DNA of 64,000 nt from UBA5796 sp040752455 (GTDB taxonomy: Bacteria > Chloroflexota > Anaerolineae > Anaerolineales > Villigracilaceae). Below are positions 25,144 to 33,911 of the stretch, piece by piece (positions within the stretch are counted from its first letter, which is position 1; each line of letters begins with the position of its first letter). Both the position numbers and the translations under genes were made by a program. The stretch spans positions 95,987 to 159,986 of the forward strand of contig JBMOMN010000005.1 in assembly GCA_049324115.1 (NCBI GenBank), given 5' to 3'. The notes under the pieces are model-generated. The model was not told the DNA's origin, ran no database searches, and worked only from the letters and a program-made list of their open reading frames with translations.

Positions 25144-27945
25144 ATGGCCTGGTATGAATTTCACATCTCCCGGAAGGCGCGTGACCGGTATCAATTGGAC
25201 GATGGCCTCTTCGCCACCAACGGGCAACTCGTCGTGGCAGACTTCGCCGCGGCGCGTCAGCTTGCAGAACGTATGAGCGCGGGACGCAGCCAACCGGTCC
25301 CCGCGAGCGACGTGTACGCCATGGGCCTGATAGACGAGATCCTCCACATCCTGGTCCGGCAATACGAGATGCAGAACCCCGGCGTGATGACCAAAGCTTT
25401 GGGCTGGCTCAAGGCCCGGCTGGGCGCAGCGTCCCTGGACACGGTCCTGCTCCGGTTCACCGAGCAGTTCCCGCCGCTGACGGTTTATCGCGGCCGGATG
25501 TCGCCGCTCGAATATTTCGAATCCACCGGCGGCGCGCAGGAGATGACCACCGAGGAGGCCCTGCTGCTTCACCTCTCGAACGCCAACCCGGCTTTTGGTC
25601 CCTACAAGGAATTGTTCGACGATTCCGACCTGGCGCGGACGACGGCTTACCCCGGCCTGGTCAGCGGCTTGCAGGACTTCTTCGCCGGGCAGCCGGATTT
25701 CGACGGGCACGGCGGCGAGAGCCTGTTCGACGTCCTGCGCGCCCCGGCCCGGGTCTCGCCCAATTCGCTCAGCGGGCAACTGGAATACATCCTCCAGCGC
25801 TGGGCGCCCCTGCTGGGCGAGGAATTCGTCCAGCGCCTGCTGCGGAGTTTGGACTTCGTGCGCGAAGAAGCCACCCGGCGCGGCGGCACGGGCGGTTTCG
25901 GCGGCGAAGCCCCGGTCCTGGAGTTCCCGGCCGGCCTGTCCGTGACCGAGTACGAAAGGTTCAGCGAAGACAAAGACTGGATGCCGCGCGCCGTGCTGAT
26001 GGCCAGGAACACCTACGTCTGGCTGGAACAGTTGAGCCGCAAGTACGGGCGCTGGATCCGCCACCTGGACGAAATCCCGGACGAAGAGCTGGACCTGCTG
26101 GCCCAGCGCGGTTTCACCGGCCTGTGGCTGATCGGGCTGTGGGAGCGCAGCCAGGCCTCGCAGTGGATCAAGCAGCGCATGGGCGACCACGAGGCGGTCG
26201 CTTCGGCTTATTCGCTTTACGCTTACGACATTGCCGCCGACCTGGGCGGCTGGCCGGCGCTCGAAAACCTGCGCTGGCGGGCCTGGCAGCGCGGCCTGCG
26301 CCTCTCGGCGGACATGGTCCCCAACCACATGGGGATCGACTCGAAATGGCTGATCGAGCACCCCGACTGGTTCCTGTCGCTGCCGTATTCGCCCTATCCC
26401 AATTACCAGTTCCAGAGCGAAGACCTGTGCGCCGACGAGCGGGTGGCGGTCATCCTCGAAGACCATTACTACAGCCATTCGGATGCGGCGGTGGTCTTCA
26501 AACGGATTGACCGTTACACCGGCGACGTGCGCTACATTTACCACGGCAACGACGGCACCTCCATGCCCTGGAACGATACCGCCCAACTGGATTATTCCAA
26601 GGCCGAGGTGCGCGAGGCCGTCATCCAGACCATCCTGCACGTGGCGCGCAACTTCCCCATCATCCGCTTCGACGCGGCCATGACCCTGGCGAAAAAGCAC
26701 ATCCAGCGGTTGTGGTTCCCGGAGCCGGGCGCGGGCGGGGCCATCCCATCCCGCTCGGAGCACGGGATGTCCATCACCGATTTCGAGGCTGCCATCCCGC
26801 ACGAGTTCTGGCGCGAGGTCGTGGACCGGGTCGCGGCCGAAGTCCCGGATACGCTGCTGCTGGCCGAAGCCTTCTGGCTGATGGAGGGCTACTTCGTCCG
26901 CACGCTGGGGATGCACCGGGTCTATAATTCCGCTTTCATGCACATGCTGCGTGACGAGGATAACGCCAAATACCGCTCGGTGATGAAAAACGTGCTGGAA
27001 TTCGACCCGCAGGTGCTCAAGCGCTTCGTCAATTTCATGAACAATCCCGACGAAAAGACCGCCGCCGAGCAGTTCGGCACCACCGACAAGTATTTCGGCG
27101 TGGCGACCCTGCTTTCGACCCTGCCCGGCCTGCCGATGTTCGGCCACGGACAGATCGAGGGCTTCCGTGAAAAATACGGGATGGAATTCCGCAAGCCGAA
27201 ATGGGACGAAAGCGTGGACGAGGGGCTGGTGCGCGGCCACGAATACCGCATCTTCCCCCTGCTGCACCGCCGCCGCCTGTTCGCTGAAGTCGAGAACTTC
27301 CTGCTCTACGATTTCTTCACCACCGACGGCTACGTCAACGAGGATGTGTTCGCCTATTCGAACGGATATGGCAGCGGATCGGGCAGCGGATCGGGCAACG
27401 GATGGGGCAGCGGATATGGAGCGGAGAAGCGGATGGAGGAGCGCGGGCTGGTGGTGTATCACAACAAATACGCCGCGACGAGCGGCTGGGTCAAAACTTC
27501 GGCGGCATTTATGGACAAGGGTTCCGGCCACCTGGTCCAGAAGACGCTCGGCGAGGGCCTGGCGCTGCCGCGTGAGGGGTACGCCATCTTCAAGGATTAC
27601 GTCGCCGGGTTGGAGTACATCCGCCCGTGCAGCGAATTGTGGGAGAAGGGGATTTATGCCGAACTGGGCGCGTACCAGTGCCAGGTGTTCCTGGATTGGC
27701 GCTTTGTGGAAGGAAGTGACTGGGAATTGGTCAATAGTAATTTGAACGGCGCAGGAGTGGAGTCGGTGCAGGCGAAATGGGAAGAGATGATGGGGACGAA
27801 GGATGAAAGCGGAAAGATGAAAGGTGAAAAAAAGGGAAGAGGCGCAAGCCCTTTGGTTCCGCCCAACGCAGGCCGGAAAACGAAAAAGGGGGCTTTGGAG
27901 AAACCCATCAAGAAAAAAGGTGCGACCAATAAGCAAGGGACATAG
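25144..27945 (+). CDS. GH13-like alpha-amylase-family protein
   Basis: 933 residues, no signal peptide, so cytoplasmic. After an unassigned N-terminal region of about 320 residues comes a (beta/alpha)8 domain. GH13 signatures are present: DMVPNHMGID (region I), RFDAAM with the nucleophile Asp (region II) and LLLAEAFW with the acid/base Glu (region III). Region IV, usually NHD, reads FMNNPDE. A low-complexity Gly-Ser insert (encoded at 27361-27420) interrupts the domain, and a Lys-rich tail follows. Probably acts on intracellular alpha-glucans or trehalose-like sugars, but the exact activity cannot be read from sequence. Confidence 0.85.
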   Translation: MAWYEFHISRKARDRYQLDDGLFATNGQLVVADFAAARQLAERMSAGRSQPVPASDVYAMGLIDEILHILVRQYEMQNPGVMTKALGWLKARLGAASLDTVLLRFTEQFPPLTVYRGRMSPLEYFESTGGAQEMTTEEALLLHLSNANPAFGPYKELFDDSDLARTTAYPGLVSGLQDFFAGQPDFDGHGGESLFDVLRAPARVSPNSLSGQLEYILQRWAPLLGEEFVQRLLRSLDFVREEATRRGGTGGFGGEAPVLEFPAGLSVTEYERFSEDKDWMPRAVLMARNTYVWLEQLSRKYGRWIRHLDEIPDEELDLLAQRGFTGLWLIGLWERSQASQWIKQRMGDHEAVASAYSLYAYDIAADLGGWPALENLRWRAWQRGLRLSADMVPNHMGIDSKWLIEHPDWFLSLPYSPYPNYQFQSEDLCADERVAVILEDHYYSHSDAAVVFKRIDRYTGDVRYIYHGNDGTSMPWNDTAQLDYSKAEVREAVIQTILHVARNFPIIRFDAAMTLAKKHIQRLWFPEPGAGGAIPSRSEHGMSITDFEAAIPHEFWREVVDRVAAEVPDTLLLAEAFWLMEGYFVRTLGMHRVYNSAFMHMLRDEDNAKYRSVMKNVLEFDPQVLKRFVNFMNNPDEKTAAEQFGTTDKYFGVATLLSTLPGLPMFGHGQIEGFREKYGMEFRKPKWDESVDEGLVRGHEYRIFPLLHRRRLFAEVENFLLYDFFTTDGYVNEDVFAYSNGYGSGSGSGSGNGWGSGYGAEKRMEERGLVVYHNKYAATSGWVKTSAAFMDKGSGHLVQKTLGEGLALPREGYAIFKDYVAGLEYIRPCSELWEKGIYAELGAYQCQVFLDWRFVEGSDWELVNSNLNGAGVESVQAKWEEMMGTKDESGKMKGEKKGRGASPLVPPNAGRKTKKGALEKPIKKKGATNKQGT
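27361..27420 (+). repeat. Gly-Ser low-complexity tract in the GH13 gene
   Basis: Iterated GGATATGGCAGC / GGATCGGGCAGC-type 12-mers encode YGSGSGSGSGNGWGSGYG. Such tracts change length by slippage and form a flexible linker between the barrel and the C-terminal part. Confidence 0.8.
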
Positions 27946-28099
27946 AAGTTATCACGTTAATTTCAGGCACGTGCTCGTCTTCATATTTTTCGATCAACAC
28001 CCCCAGAATTTCCATCAACGATGCGAGCGGGTGTTTCACGTCTTCGCCAACGGTGTCGATCAGGCTATCCAGCAAGCGGACAGCCTCATCGTATTCCAT
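27908..28099 (-). pseudogene. HigA-type antitoxin N-terminal fragment
   Basis: 63 codons. The first about 50 residues (EYDEAVRLLDSLID ... LMEILGVLIEKYEDEHVPEI) resemble the N-terminal helical part of COG5499 HigA-type antitoxins, which normally continues into an HTH domain of about 70 more residues. Here the frame ends in sequence antisense to the 3' end of the GH13 gene, so the DNA-binding part is missing. No partner toxin is adjacent. It is likely a remnant; a short expressed protein cannot be excluded. Confidence 0.5.
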
Positions 28100-28174
28100 T
28101 AGTGTAATTCCCGTCCCTCGCGCAAAATGGGATAAAATACAGGCGGTAATTTTTACAAAGGAGACGCTATTCCC

Positions 28175-29470
28175 ATGCGCGCGGTAGATATCATCATCAA
28201 GAAACGCGACAAGGTCGAACTGACCGGCCAGGAAATCGAGTTCTTCGTCCAGGGCTTCACACGAGGGGAGATCCCCGATTACCAGGTTTCGGCCCTGGCC
28301 ATGGCAATCTTATTGAACGGCATGACCCCCCGCGAGACAACCGACCTGACCCTGGCGATGGCCCATTCCGGCCAGGTGCTCGACCTTTCCAAAGTCGTGG
28401 ACGTCGCCGTGGACAAACACTCCTCCGGCGGGGTGGGGGACAAGACCTCGCTGGTGGTGCTGCCCATTGCCGCCGCCAACGGGCTGAAAGTCGGCAAGAT
28501 GAGCGGGCACGGCCTGGGCTTCAGCGGCGGGACCCTGGACAAGATGGAATCCATCCCCGGCTACCGTTCCGACCTTTCCACCGAAGAGTTCCTCACCCAA
28601 CTCACGGAAGTGGGCATCGTGCTCACCGGCCAGACGCTCGACCTGGCTCCCGCAGACGGCAAACTCTACGCGCTGCGGGACGTGACCGGGACGGTGCAGT
28701 CCACCCCGCTGATCGCCTCGTCCATAATGAGCAAGAAGATCGCCGCCGGGGCGCAGGCCATCGTCCTGGACGTCAAGGTTGGGCTGGGGGCCTTCATGCA
28801 GACTCTCGACGAGGGCCGCCGGCTGGCCGAGATGATGGTCTCCATCGGCGAGCTGGCCGGACGCAAGACGGTGGCCCTGCTCTCGGACATGAACCAGCCC
28901 CTCGGCCACGCCGTGGGCAACGCCCTCGAAGTGCTCGAAGCTCTCGAAACCCTGCGCGGCGGCGGCCCGGAAGATTTCCGCGAACACTGCCTGCACGTGG
29001 CCGCCCACATGCTCCTCCTGGGCGGGCGCGCCACTGACCTGAACGAGGGCCGCCAACTGGCCGAATGGTCGCTGATCGAAGGCCGCGCCCTCGACGAGTT
29101 CCGCACGCTGGTCGAAGCCCAGGGCGGGGACCCGGCTTACGTGGACGATCCGTCCCGGTTTGGGGTGGCGCGTTACGTCGAGGTGGTGGAAGCGCCGTCG
29201 AGCGGGTGGCTGGCCCGGGTCCACGCGCGCATCGTCGGCGAAGCCGCCGTCAACCTGGGGGCCGGCCGGGCGAAGAAGGACGATCCCATTGACCACGCGG
29301 TCGGTTTCCTGATCCACAACAAGGTTGGCGACCGGCTCGAAAAGGGCCAGCCGCTCTTCAGCGTGTATGCCAACGACGAAAAACGCCTGAAGGCGGCGCG
29401 TGAAATGGTCTTGCAAGCCCATAAACTCAGCGATGCTCCGGCAAAGCCGCTTCCTTTGTTTTATAATTAG
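28175..29470 (+). CDS. Pyrimidine-nucleoside/thymidine phosphorylase
   Basis: 431 residues, family length. Phosphorolysis of (deoxy)uridine and thymidine to base plus (deoxy)ribose-1-phosphate in nucleoside salvage. Signature motifs: phosphate-binding DKHSSGGVGDKTS (about residue 80), SGHGLGFSGGTLDKMESIPG, and the substrate loop RDVTGTVQSTPLIASSIMSKK with Arg, Ser and Lys ligands. A C-terminal domain follows (about 345-431). AAAGGAG ribosome site. Monocistronic; the next gene is 82 bp away. Confidence 0.95.
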   Translation: MRAVDIIIKKRDKVELTGQEIEFFVQGFTRGEIPDYQVSALAMAILLNGMTPRETTDLTLAMAHSGQVLDLSKVVDVAVDKHSSGGVGDKTSLVVLPIAAANGLKVGKMSGHGLGFSGGTLDKMESIPGYRSDLSTEEFLTQLTEVGIVLTGQTLDLAPADGKLYALRDVTGTVQSTPLIASSIMSKKIAAGAQAIVLDVKVGLGAFMQTLDEGRRLAEMMVSIGELAGRKTVALLSDMNQPLGHAVGNALEVLEALETLRGGGPEDFREHCLHVAAHMLLLGGRATDLNEGRQLAEWSLIEGRALDEFRTLVEAQGGDPAYVDDPSRFGVARYVEVVEAPSSGWLARVHARIVGEAAVNLGAGRAKKDDPIDHAVGFLIHNKVGDRLEKGQPLFSVYANDEKRLKAAREMVLQAHKLSDAPAKPLPLFYN

Positions 29471-29552
29471 GGTGATCGTAATATCAACCAAAGCCAACTC
29501 GGACAGTAAATGAGTTTAGTGTGTCCGACACTAAAGACGGGAGCACGGGAAC

Positions 29553-32500
29553 ATGGCAAAAGTGTCTCTGCGAAGTTACAACCGGGATATCGAAGCGCTG
29601 ATCGAAAACGAACAGGTGGCCGAAGCGGTCGCCCATTGCCAGCATATCCTGAAGACTTTCCCCAAGCACCTCGAGACCTACCGCCTGTTGGGAAAAGCCT
29701 ATCTGGAGGCGCGCCGTTATGCCGATGCGGCGGACATTTTCCAGCGTGTGTTGATGGCCGTCCCCGATGATTTTGTCTCGCACGTCGGGATGAGTATCAT
29801 CCGCGACGATGAAAAGAAACTCGAAGAAGCCATCTGGCACATGGAACGGGCTTTCGAGGCCCAGCCGTCGAACGCGGCGGTGCAGGGCGAACTGCGCCGG
29901 CTGTACGGCCGCCGGGACGGGATGGAACCGCCCAAGGTCCGCATGACCCGCGGGGCGCTGGCGCACATGTACGTGCAGGGCCAGCTCTTCTCGCAGGCGA
30001 TCGCCGAGATCCGGGCCGTGCTGGCCGACGATCCCCAGCGGGTGGACATGCAAGCCCTGCTGGCCAAAGCCTATTTCTTTGGCGGCCACCGGGCTGAGAC
30101 CATCGAACTTTGCACCACCCTGCTCAAAAAATACCCTTACAGCTTCGAGGCCAACCGGATCATGGTCGAAATCCTGCCCAGCACCGGGCGGGCCGAAAGC
30201 ACCCAGGTCTACCGTCACCGGGTCAACCAATTGGACCCGTATGCTGCTTTTGCGACCGGCTCGACCTTCGAACTGGCAGCCGTGCCGGACGCGGCGATCA
30301 ACCTCGAACGCCTGGAATACGAACCGGGCCAGGCCGAACCGCTGGAATCGGGCTGGGCCTCGTCCCTGGGGATCAACCTCGAATCGGAGCGCCCGGAAAC
30401 GCCCCCGGCCTGGCTGACCGCTTCTTCTTACGACGAAGAGGAAAAACCCGCAGCCCTGCCGGAAGCCACGCCCAACACATCCGAAGACATCCCCGACTTC
30501 CTGCGCGAAGCGGGATGGACGCCTGCTACGGGCGAATTCAAGGAAGGGCCGATGGAATTGGGCGGGGAGGGCGAAGAAAGTGAAGGCGCGGAACTGACCC
30601 CGGCCGACATCCCCGATTGGCTGCAAAGCATGGCTCCCGAAGAGTCTGAACCCGAAGAGACGGCCCAGGCCGACCTGGAATTCCTGTCCACGGCCCGGCC
30701 GGCCGCCCCAAGCGAAGATATCCCGGACTGGTTGAAAAACGTGGCCCCGGTGGAGGCTACCGAACCGGCGATGCGTAACACCCCGGACGAGGACGCGACC
30801 CCCGACTGGCTCAACCTGGGGGAGGAACCGTCGCCCGAAGCGGCAGCGGAGCCGGGACCCGATTCCGGCATCCCGGCCCAGGGCGTTCCCCCGGCTGGAG
30901 GCGTGGGGGAGGGGGCTTTGGAGATCCCCGATTGGCTGGGCGACCTGTCGGCTGCCGAACCCGGTGAAAGCGCCGAGGCCCAGGAACCGGCCGAGGCCGC
31001 TGCCGACCTGCCGGATTGGATGGGAGAAATGCCCGCCATCGAGCAAGCCGTTACTCCCGAAGAACCGGCCGCGCCCGGCGGGATCGCCGGCCTGGGCACT
31101 TCCGCCGAAGAACAGGACGCGGCCCTGGCCTGGCTCGAATCGCTGGCTGCCAAACAGGGCGCTAACGAAGAAGAACTGCTGGTCAAGCCGGAGGAACGGC
31201 TCGACTCCGCGCCCGAATGGGTGGACAAATTCCAGGCGGCCGCGGGCGAACCGGCCCCGGAGGCGGAAGCCGAGCCTGAACAGCCTGAGGCAGCCGAAGC
31301 CCCGGCGGAGGCCGCGATCCCGGATTGGCTGGGTGAATTGCCCGGAATGGAGCAGCCCACCGAAGCCGGTGAACCGGCTGCCCCCGAGGCTGAACTTCCA
31401 TCCTGGCTGGCCGGGGAACTCGAAACCGAAACTCCTGCCCCGGCCGATGAACCCGTCGCGTTCGTGGCGGGCGAACCCGGCCAGACGAAAGTCTTCGAGA
31501 CCGGGGAAGAACCGTCCGACCTGATGGAGGAGCCTGCGCCCGAAGTCTCCATGCTGGAAGATACCCAGGAGACCCGGGTGGCGGCCGAAGCCGAACTCCC
31601 TGAAAGCCTGTCCGAAACCCCTGTTCCATTCGAGGCGGCGGCCGCGCCGGTCTCCGGGCCGGGCACCACTGCGGACGAACAGGACGCGGCCCTGGCCTGG
31701 CTCGAGTCGCTGGCTGCCAAACAGGGCGCCAACGAGGAAGAATTGCTGGTCAAACCGGAGGACCGGCGCGAGTCGGCCCCCGATTGGGTGGACCAGGTCC
31801 AGGCTGAGGCCGAGCCGGTTGCAGCGCCGGAGCCTCCGGTCGAGGCGGCAGAAGCAGAAATGCCGGATTTCGGCAGCCTGCCGTCCTTCGAGGAGGAAAT
31901 GGAACCGCCCCTTGCCGGCGTGATGCCCGAGGCGGCTGTGCCGGCCGTAATTCCCGAAGACGATCTGACGGAGTGGCTGAAAGAGTTGGACCAGGCCGAA
32001 ACGGAAGAATCCGCCCCGGCGGTCCCGGAAGCGTCCGAAGTCTCGTTCGACTGGCTGAAAGAGGACCAGCCCGCCGCCGAGGAGTTGGGTTCGGTCACCG
32101 ACTGGCTGCAATCGCTGGATGAGCAGGCAAAGGCCGAGACTCTGGTCGAGCCTGCGGCCGCGGAAGAAGAAAAAGTCCCCGAATTGCCCACCTGGCTGCA
32201 AGAAGAAGGCCCCGCCCGCGCCGGCATGGACGAAGACCTGCCCGACTGGCTGCGCGGGGAGGAGGCAGAGGCCGAAAAACCGGCCCCGACCACCCCGGCG
32301 GAATGGCAGCCCGCCGCCGAGCAGGAACCTGCCCCGCCCTCGTTCGAGGTGGAAACGCCCGCGCCTGAGCCGCCCAAACCGGAAGCGCCGGTCGAAGAAC
32401 CGGTTCTGCGGGCTTCGACCCCGATCCCCACCATGCGGCGGACCGGGATGCTCGGCCCGACCAAGGACATCCTGCTGCTCGAAGCCCAGACCGAATTGCA

Positions 32501-32714
32501 GCGCGGCAATCTGCAAGCTGCCCTGGACACCTACGGCAAGATGATCAAGAAGAACCGCCTGCTGGACGAGGTGATCTACGACCTGCGGGAGGCCACCTAC
32601 CGCTACCCGGTGGACGTAGCCATCTGGCAGGCCCTGGGCGACGCTTACATGCGCTCGAACCGCCTGCAAGACGCCCTGGACGCCTACACCAAAGCCGAAG
32701 AATTGTTGCGTTGA
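29553..32714 (+). CDS. TPR protein with a long acidic region of repeated Pro-Asp-Trp-Leu motifs
   Basis: 1053 residues. N-terminal TPR units (about 1-210, e.g. EAVAHCQHILKTFPKHLETYRLLGKAYLEARRYADAADIFQRVLMAVPDD) are followed by about 690 residues of Glu/Ala/Pro-rich, probably disordered sequence, and C-terminal TPR units (about 970-1053). The disordered part contains 13 copies of a (I/L)P(D/S/T)W(L/M)-like pentamer (IPDWLQSM, IPDWLKNV, LPDWMGEM, LPTWLQEE and others). No signal peptide or membrane helix. This looks like a scaffold with multivalent short linear motifs; partners are unknown. It is followed by two hairpins before ndk. Confidence 0.8.
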   Translation: MAKVSLRSYNRDIEALIENEQVAEAVAHCQHILKTFPKHLETYRLLGKAYLEARRYADAADIFQRVLMAVPDDFVSHVGMSIIRDDEKKLEEAIWHMERAFEAQPSNAAVQGELRRLYGRRDGMEPPKVRMTRGALAHMYVQGQLFSQAIAEIRAVLADDPQRVDMQALLAKAYFFGGHRAETIELCTTLLKKYPYSFEANRIMVEILPSTGRAESTQVYRHRVNQLDPYAAFATGSTFELAAVPDAAINLERLEYEPGQAEPLESGWASSLGINLESERPETPPAWLTASSYDEEEKPAALPEATPNTSEDIPDFLREAGWTPATGEFKEGPMELGGEGEESEGAELTPADIPDWLQSMAPEESEPEETAQADLEFLSTARPAAPSEDIPDWLKNVAPVEATEPAMRNTPDEDATPDWLNLGEEPSPEAAAEPGPDSGIPAQGVPPAGGVGEGALEIPDWLGDLSAAEPGESAEAQEPAEAAADLPDWMGEMPAIEQAVTPEEPAAPGGIAGLGTSAEEQDAALAWLESLAAKQGANEEELLVKPEERLDSAPEWVDKFQAAAGEPAPEAEAEPEQPEAAEAPAEAAIPDWLGELPGMEQPTEAGEPAAPEAELPSWLAGELETETPAPADEPVAFVAGEPGQTKVFETGEEPSDLMEEPAPEVSMLEDTQETRVAAEAELPESLSETPVPFEAAAAPVSGPGTTADEQDAALAWLESLAAKQGANEEELLVKPEDRRESAPDWVDQVQAEAEPVAAPEPPVEAAEAEMPDFGSLPSFEEEMEPPLAGVMPEAAVPAVIPEDDLTEWLKELDQAETEESAPAVPEASEVSFDWLKEDQPAAEELGSVTDWLQSLDEQAKAETLVEPAAAEEEKVPELPTWLQEEGPARAGMDEDLPDWLRGEEAEAEKPAPTTPAEWQPAAEQEPAPPSFEVETPAPEPPKPEAPVEEPVLRASTPIPTMRRTGMLGPTKDILLLEAQTELQRGNLQAALDTYGKMIKKNRLLDEVIYDLREATYRYPVDVAIWQALGDAYMRSNRLQDALDAYTKAEELLR
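31105..31800 (+). repeat. Two copies of an approximately 120-bp segment inside the TPR gene
   Basis: The segment encoding DEQDAALAWLESLAAKQGAN and EEELLVKPEE occurs at about 31110-31225 and again at about 31674-31790, differing mainly at third codon positions. This indicates internal duplication of a module spanning the acidic region. Confidence 0.8.
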
Positions 32715-32718
32715 CCTT

Positions 32719-32786
32719 CGCCGGGAGGCGGGAACTGCCTCCCGGCGGCATGGTAAAATACCCGCCTCGGGGTTCGCGCCCCGAGG
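32719..32786 (+). terminator. Two tandem hairpins between the TPR and ndk genes
   Basis: CGCCGGGAGGC (32719-32729) pairs with GCCTCCCGGCG (32737-32747), and CCTCGGGG (32765-32772) pairs with CCCCGAGG (32779-32786). The first lies 5 bp after the TPR stop. T-runs are weak, so termination may be partial. The second hairpin is in the ndk leader. Confidence 0.6.
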
Positions 32787-32810
32787 TTATTATGTAAACT
32801 GGAGATATTC

Positions 32811-33263
32811 ATGGAAAGAACACTTGTACTCGTCAAACCCGACGGCGTGCAGCGCGGCCTGATCGGGGAAGTCATTGCGCGGCTGGAGCGGCGCGGCCTG
32901 CGCCTGGCAGCGGCCAAATTCATCGCCGTCAGCCTGGAACTGGCCGAAACGCATTACGCCATCCACAAAGGCAAGCCCTTTTACGACGGGCTGATCAGCT
33001 ACATCACCTCCTCGCCGGTGATGGCCATGGCCTGGGAAGGCCCGAACGCGGTCGCCGCGGTGCGCCAGACAATGGGAGCCACCCGTCCGACCGAGGCTGC
33101 GCCCGGCTCGCTGCGCCACGATTTTGCCCTCGAGATCGGCCGCAACCTGACCCACGCCTCCGACACGGTCGAGAACGGCGAGAAGGAAGTGGCCCTGTGG
33201 TTCAAGCCCGAAGAGCTGGTGGATTGGCCGCGTGAGATTGACCGCTGGGTGTTCGAGAAGTAA
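32811..33263 (+). CDS. ndk: Nucleoside diphosphate kinase
   Basis: 150 residues. Transfers phosphate from ATP to nucleoside diphosphates through a phospho-His. Catalytic His lies in RNLTHASDTVENGEKE (residue near 115); the family usually has NxxHGSD, so the Gly after His is Ala here. Other core motifs: TLVLVKPDGVQRGLIGE and the Kpn-loop region GATRPTEAAPGSLRHDF. GGAGATATTC precedes the ATG. A strong terminator follows. Confidence 0.97.
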   Translation: MERTLVLVKPDGVQRGLIGEVIARLERRGLRLAAAKFIAVSLELAETHYAIHKGKPFYDGLISYITSSPVMAMAWEGPNAVAAVRQTMGATRPTEAAPGSLRHDFALEIGRNLTHASDTVENGEKEVALWFKPEELVDWPREIDRWVFEK

Positions 33264-33289
33264 ACGTGTTGCGTGTTCCGTATTACGTA

Positions 33290-33319
33290 AAAAGTCCCGC
33301 AGAAATTTGCGGGACTTTT
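33290..33319 (+). terminator. Intrinsic terminator of ndk
   Basis: AAAAGTCCCGCA (33290-33301) pairs perfectly with TGCGGGACTTTT (33308-33319), ending in a T-run, 26 bp after the ndk stop. It can also act on the opposite strand. Confidence 0.93.
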
Positions 33320-33384
33320 CGATTGTGTATTCTCTTATCCAAGATGGCCGATTCTCTACCGGCCAAAGTTCTCCGCAAGAATTT

Positions 33385-33455
33385 TTTACCACGAAGGCGC
33401 ACAAAGGGTCACAAAGGTTTTCCTTTGGGTTCCTTCGTGACCCTTTGTGGTTGAA
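33385..33455. repeat. Dispersed ACCACGAAGG...CACAAAGG palindrome
   Basis: An ACCACGAAGG-type segment with CACAAAGGGTCAC (from about 33388) is mirrored by GTGACCCTTTGTGG ending near 33451, forming a long hairpin. Related CACAAAGG/CACGAAGG strings occur at 42.06-42.16 and 56.05-56.14 kb. The remaining spacer to 33542 holds no gene. Confidence 0.6.
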
Positions 33456-33542
33456 TCCTTCCTGGTTTCGGCAAGCTCAACCCAGGGGTTTCGGCTTGTC
33501 GGAGTTAAGGTTTGAAGATTGTTCGGTAGAAAGAATGACCGT

Positions 33543-33902
33543 TCAGTGGCGGAGCGAATCCTTGATCTCGTCGCGTGAATCCTGCGCCTGGCCCAGCACC
33601 ACCCCGAAGAGGATCAGCACGAGCGTGGCCGCGCCGACCACCGCCAAAGCCCAGGGAGAAACCCAGAAGATGGGCACCACCCAGAGCAGGAACAGGCCCG
33701 TGAGCAAAGCGTAAATCGTATTCCGAAATGTGTTGGGGATTTCCGTCCACATCTTCCGCAGGCCCGGCTTCCGGCGGGAGTGCTTCTTCTCGCGCCGGGC
33801 AAAGAACTGTTGCTGCTGGCGCGTCTTCACGTGCGGGTCGCGGTCGGCCAACTGGCGCTCGCGCAGGCGCTTCAACCGTTCCTGTTCATCGTTTGTCGGC
33901 AT
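33543..33902 (-). CDS. Small membrane protein with basic N-terminus, unknown function
   Basis: 119 residues. A highly basic, Gln-rich cytoplasmic part (RLKRLRERQLADRDPHVKTRQQQQFFARREKKHSRRK) precedes two membrane helices (about 60-78 and 83-103). It starts 10 bp after the rsfS stop on the same strand, in a conserved-looking order with thpR and rsfS. No family was recognised. Confidence 0.7.
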   Translation of the reverse strand: MPTNDEQERLKRLRERQLADRDPHVKTRQQQQFFARREKKHSRRKPGLRKMWTEIPNTFRNTIYALLTGLFLLWVVPIFWVSPWALAVVGAATLVLILFGVVLGQAQDSRDEIKDSLRH

Positions 33903-33911
33903 GGCGGCCTC

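Noticed and set aside
25060..27936. 958-codon minus-strand open frame opposite the GH13 gene
   Set aside because: It is the antisense shadow of a GC-rich gene; the translation is low-complexity and lacks domains, whereas the plus strand has catalytic GH13 motifs.
29484..32669. 1061-codon minus-strand open frame opposite the TPR gene
   Set aside because: Gly/Arg/Phe-rich shadow translation without motifs; the plus frame has TPRs and the repeated PDWL motif.
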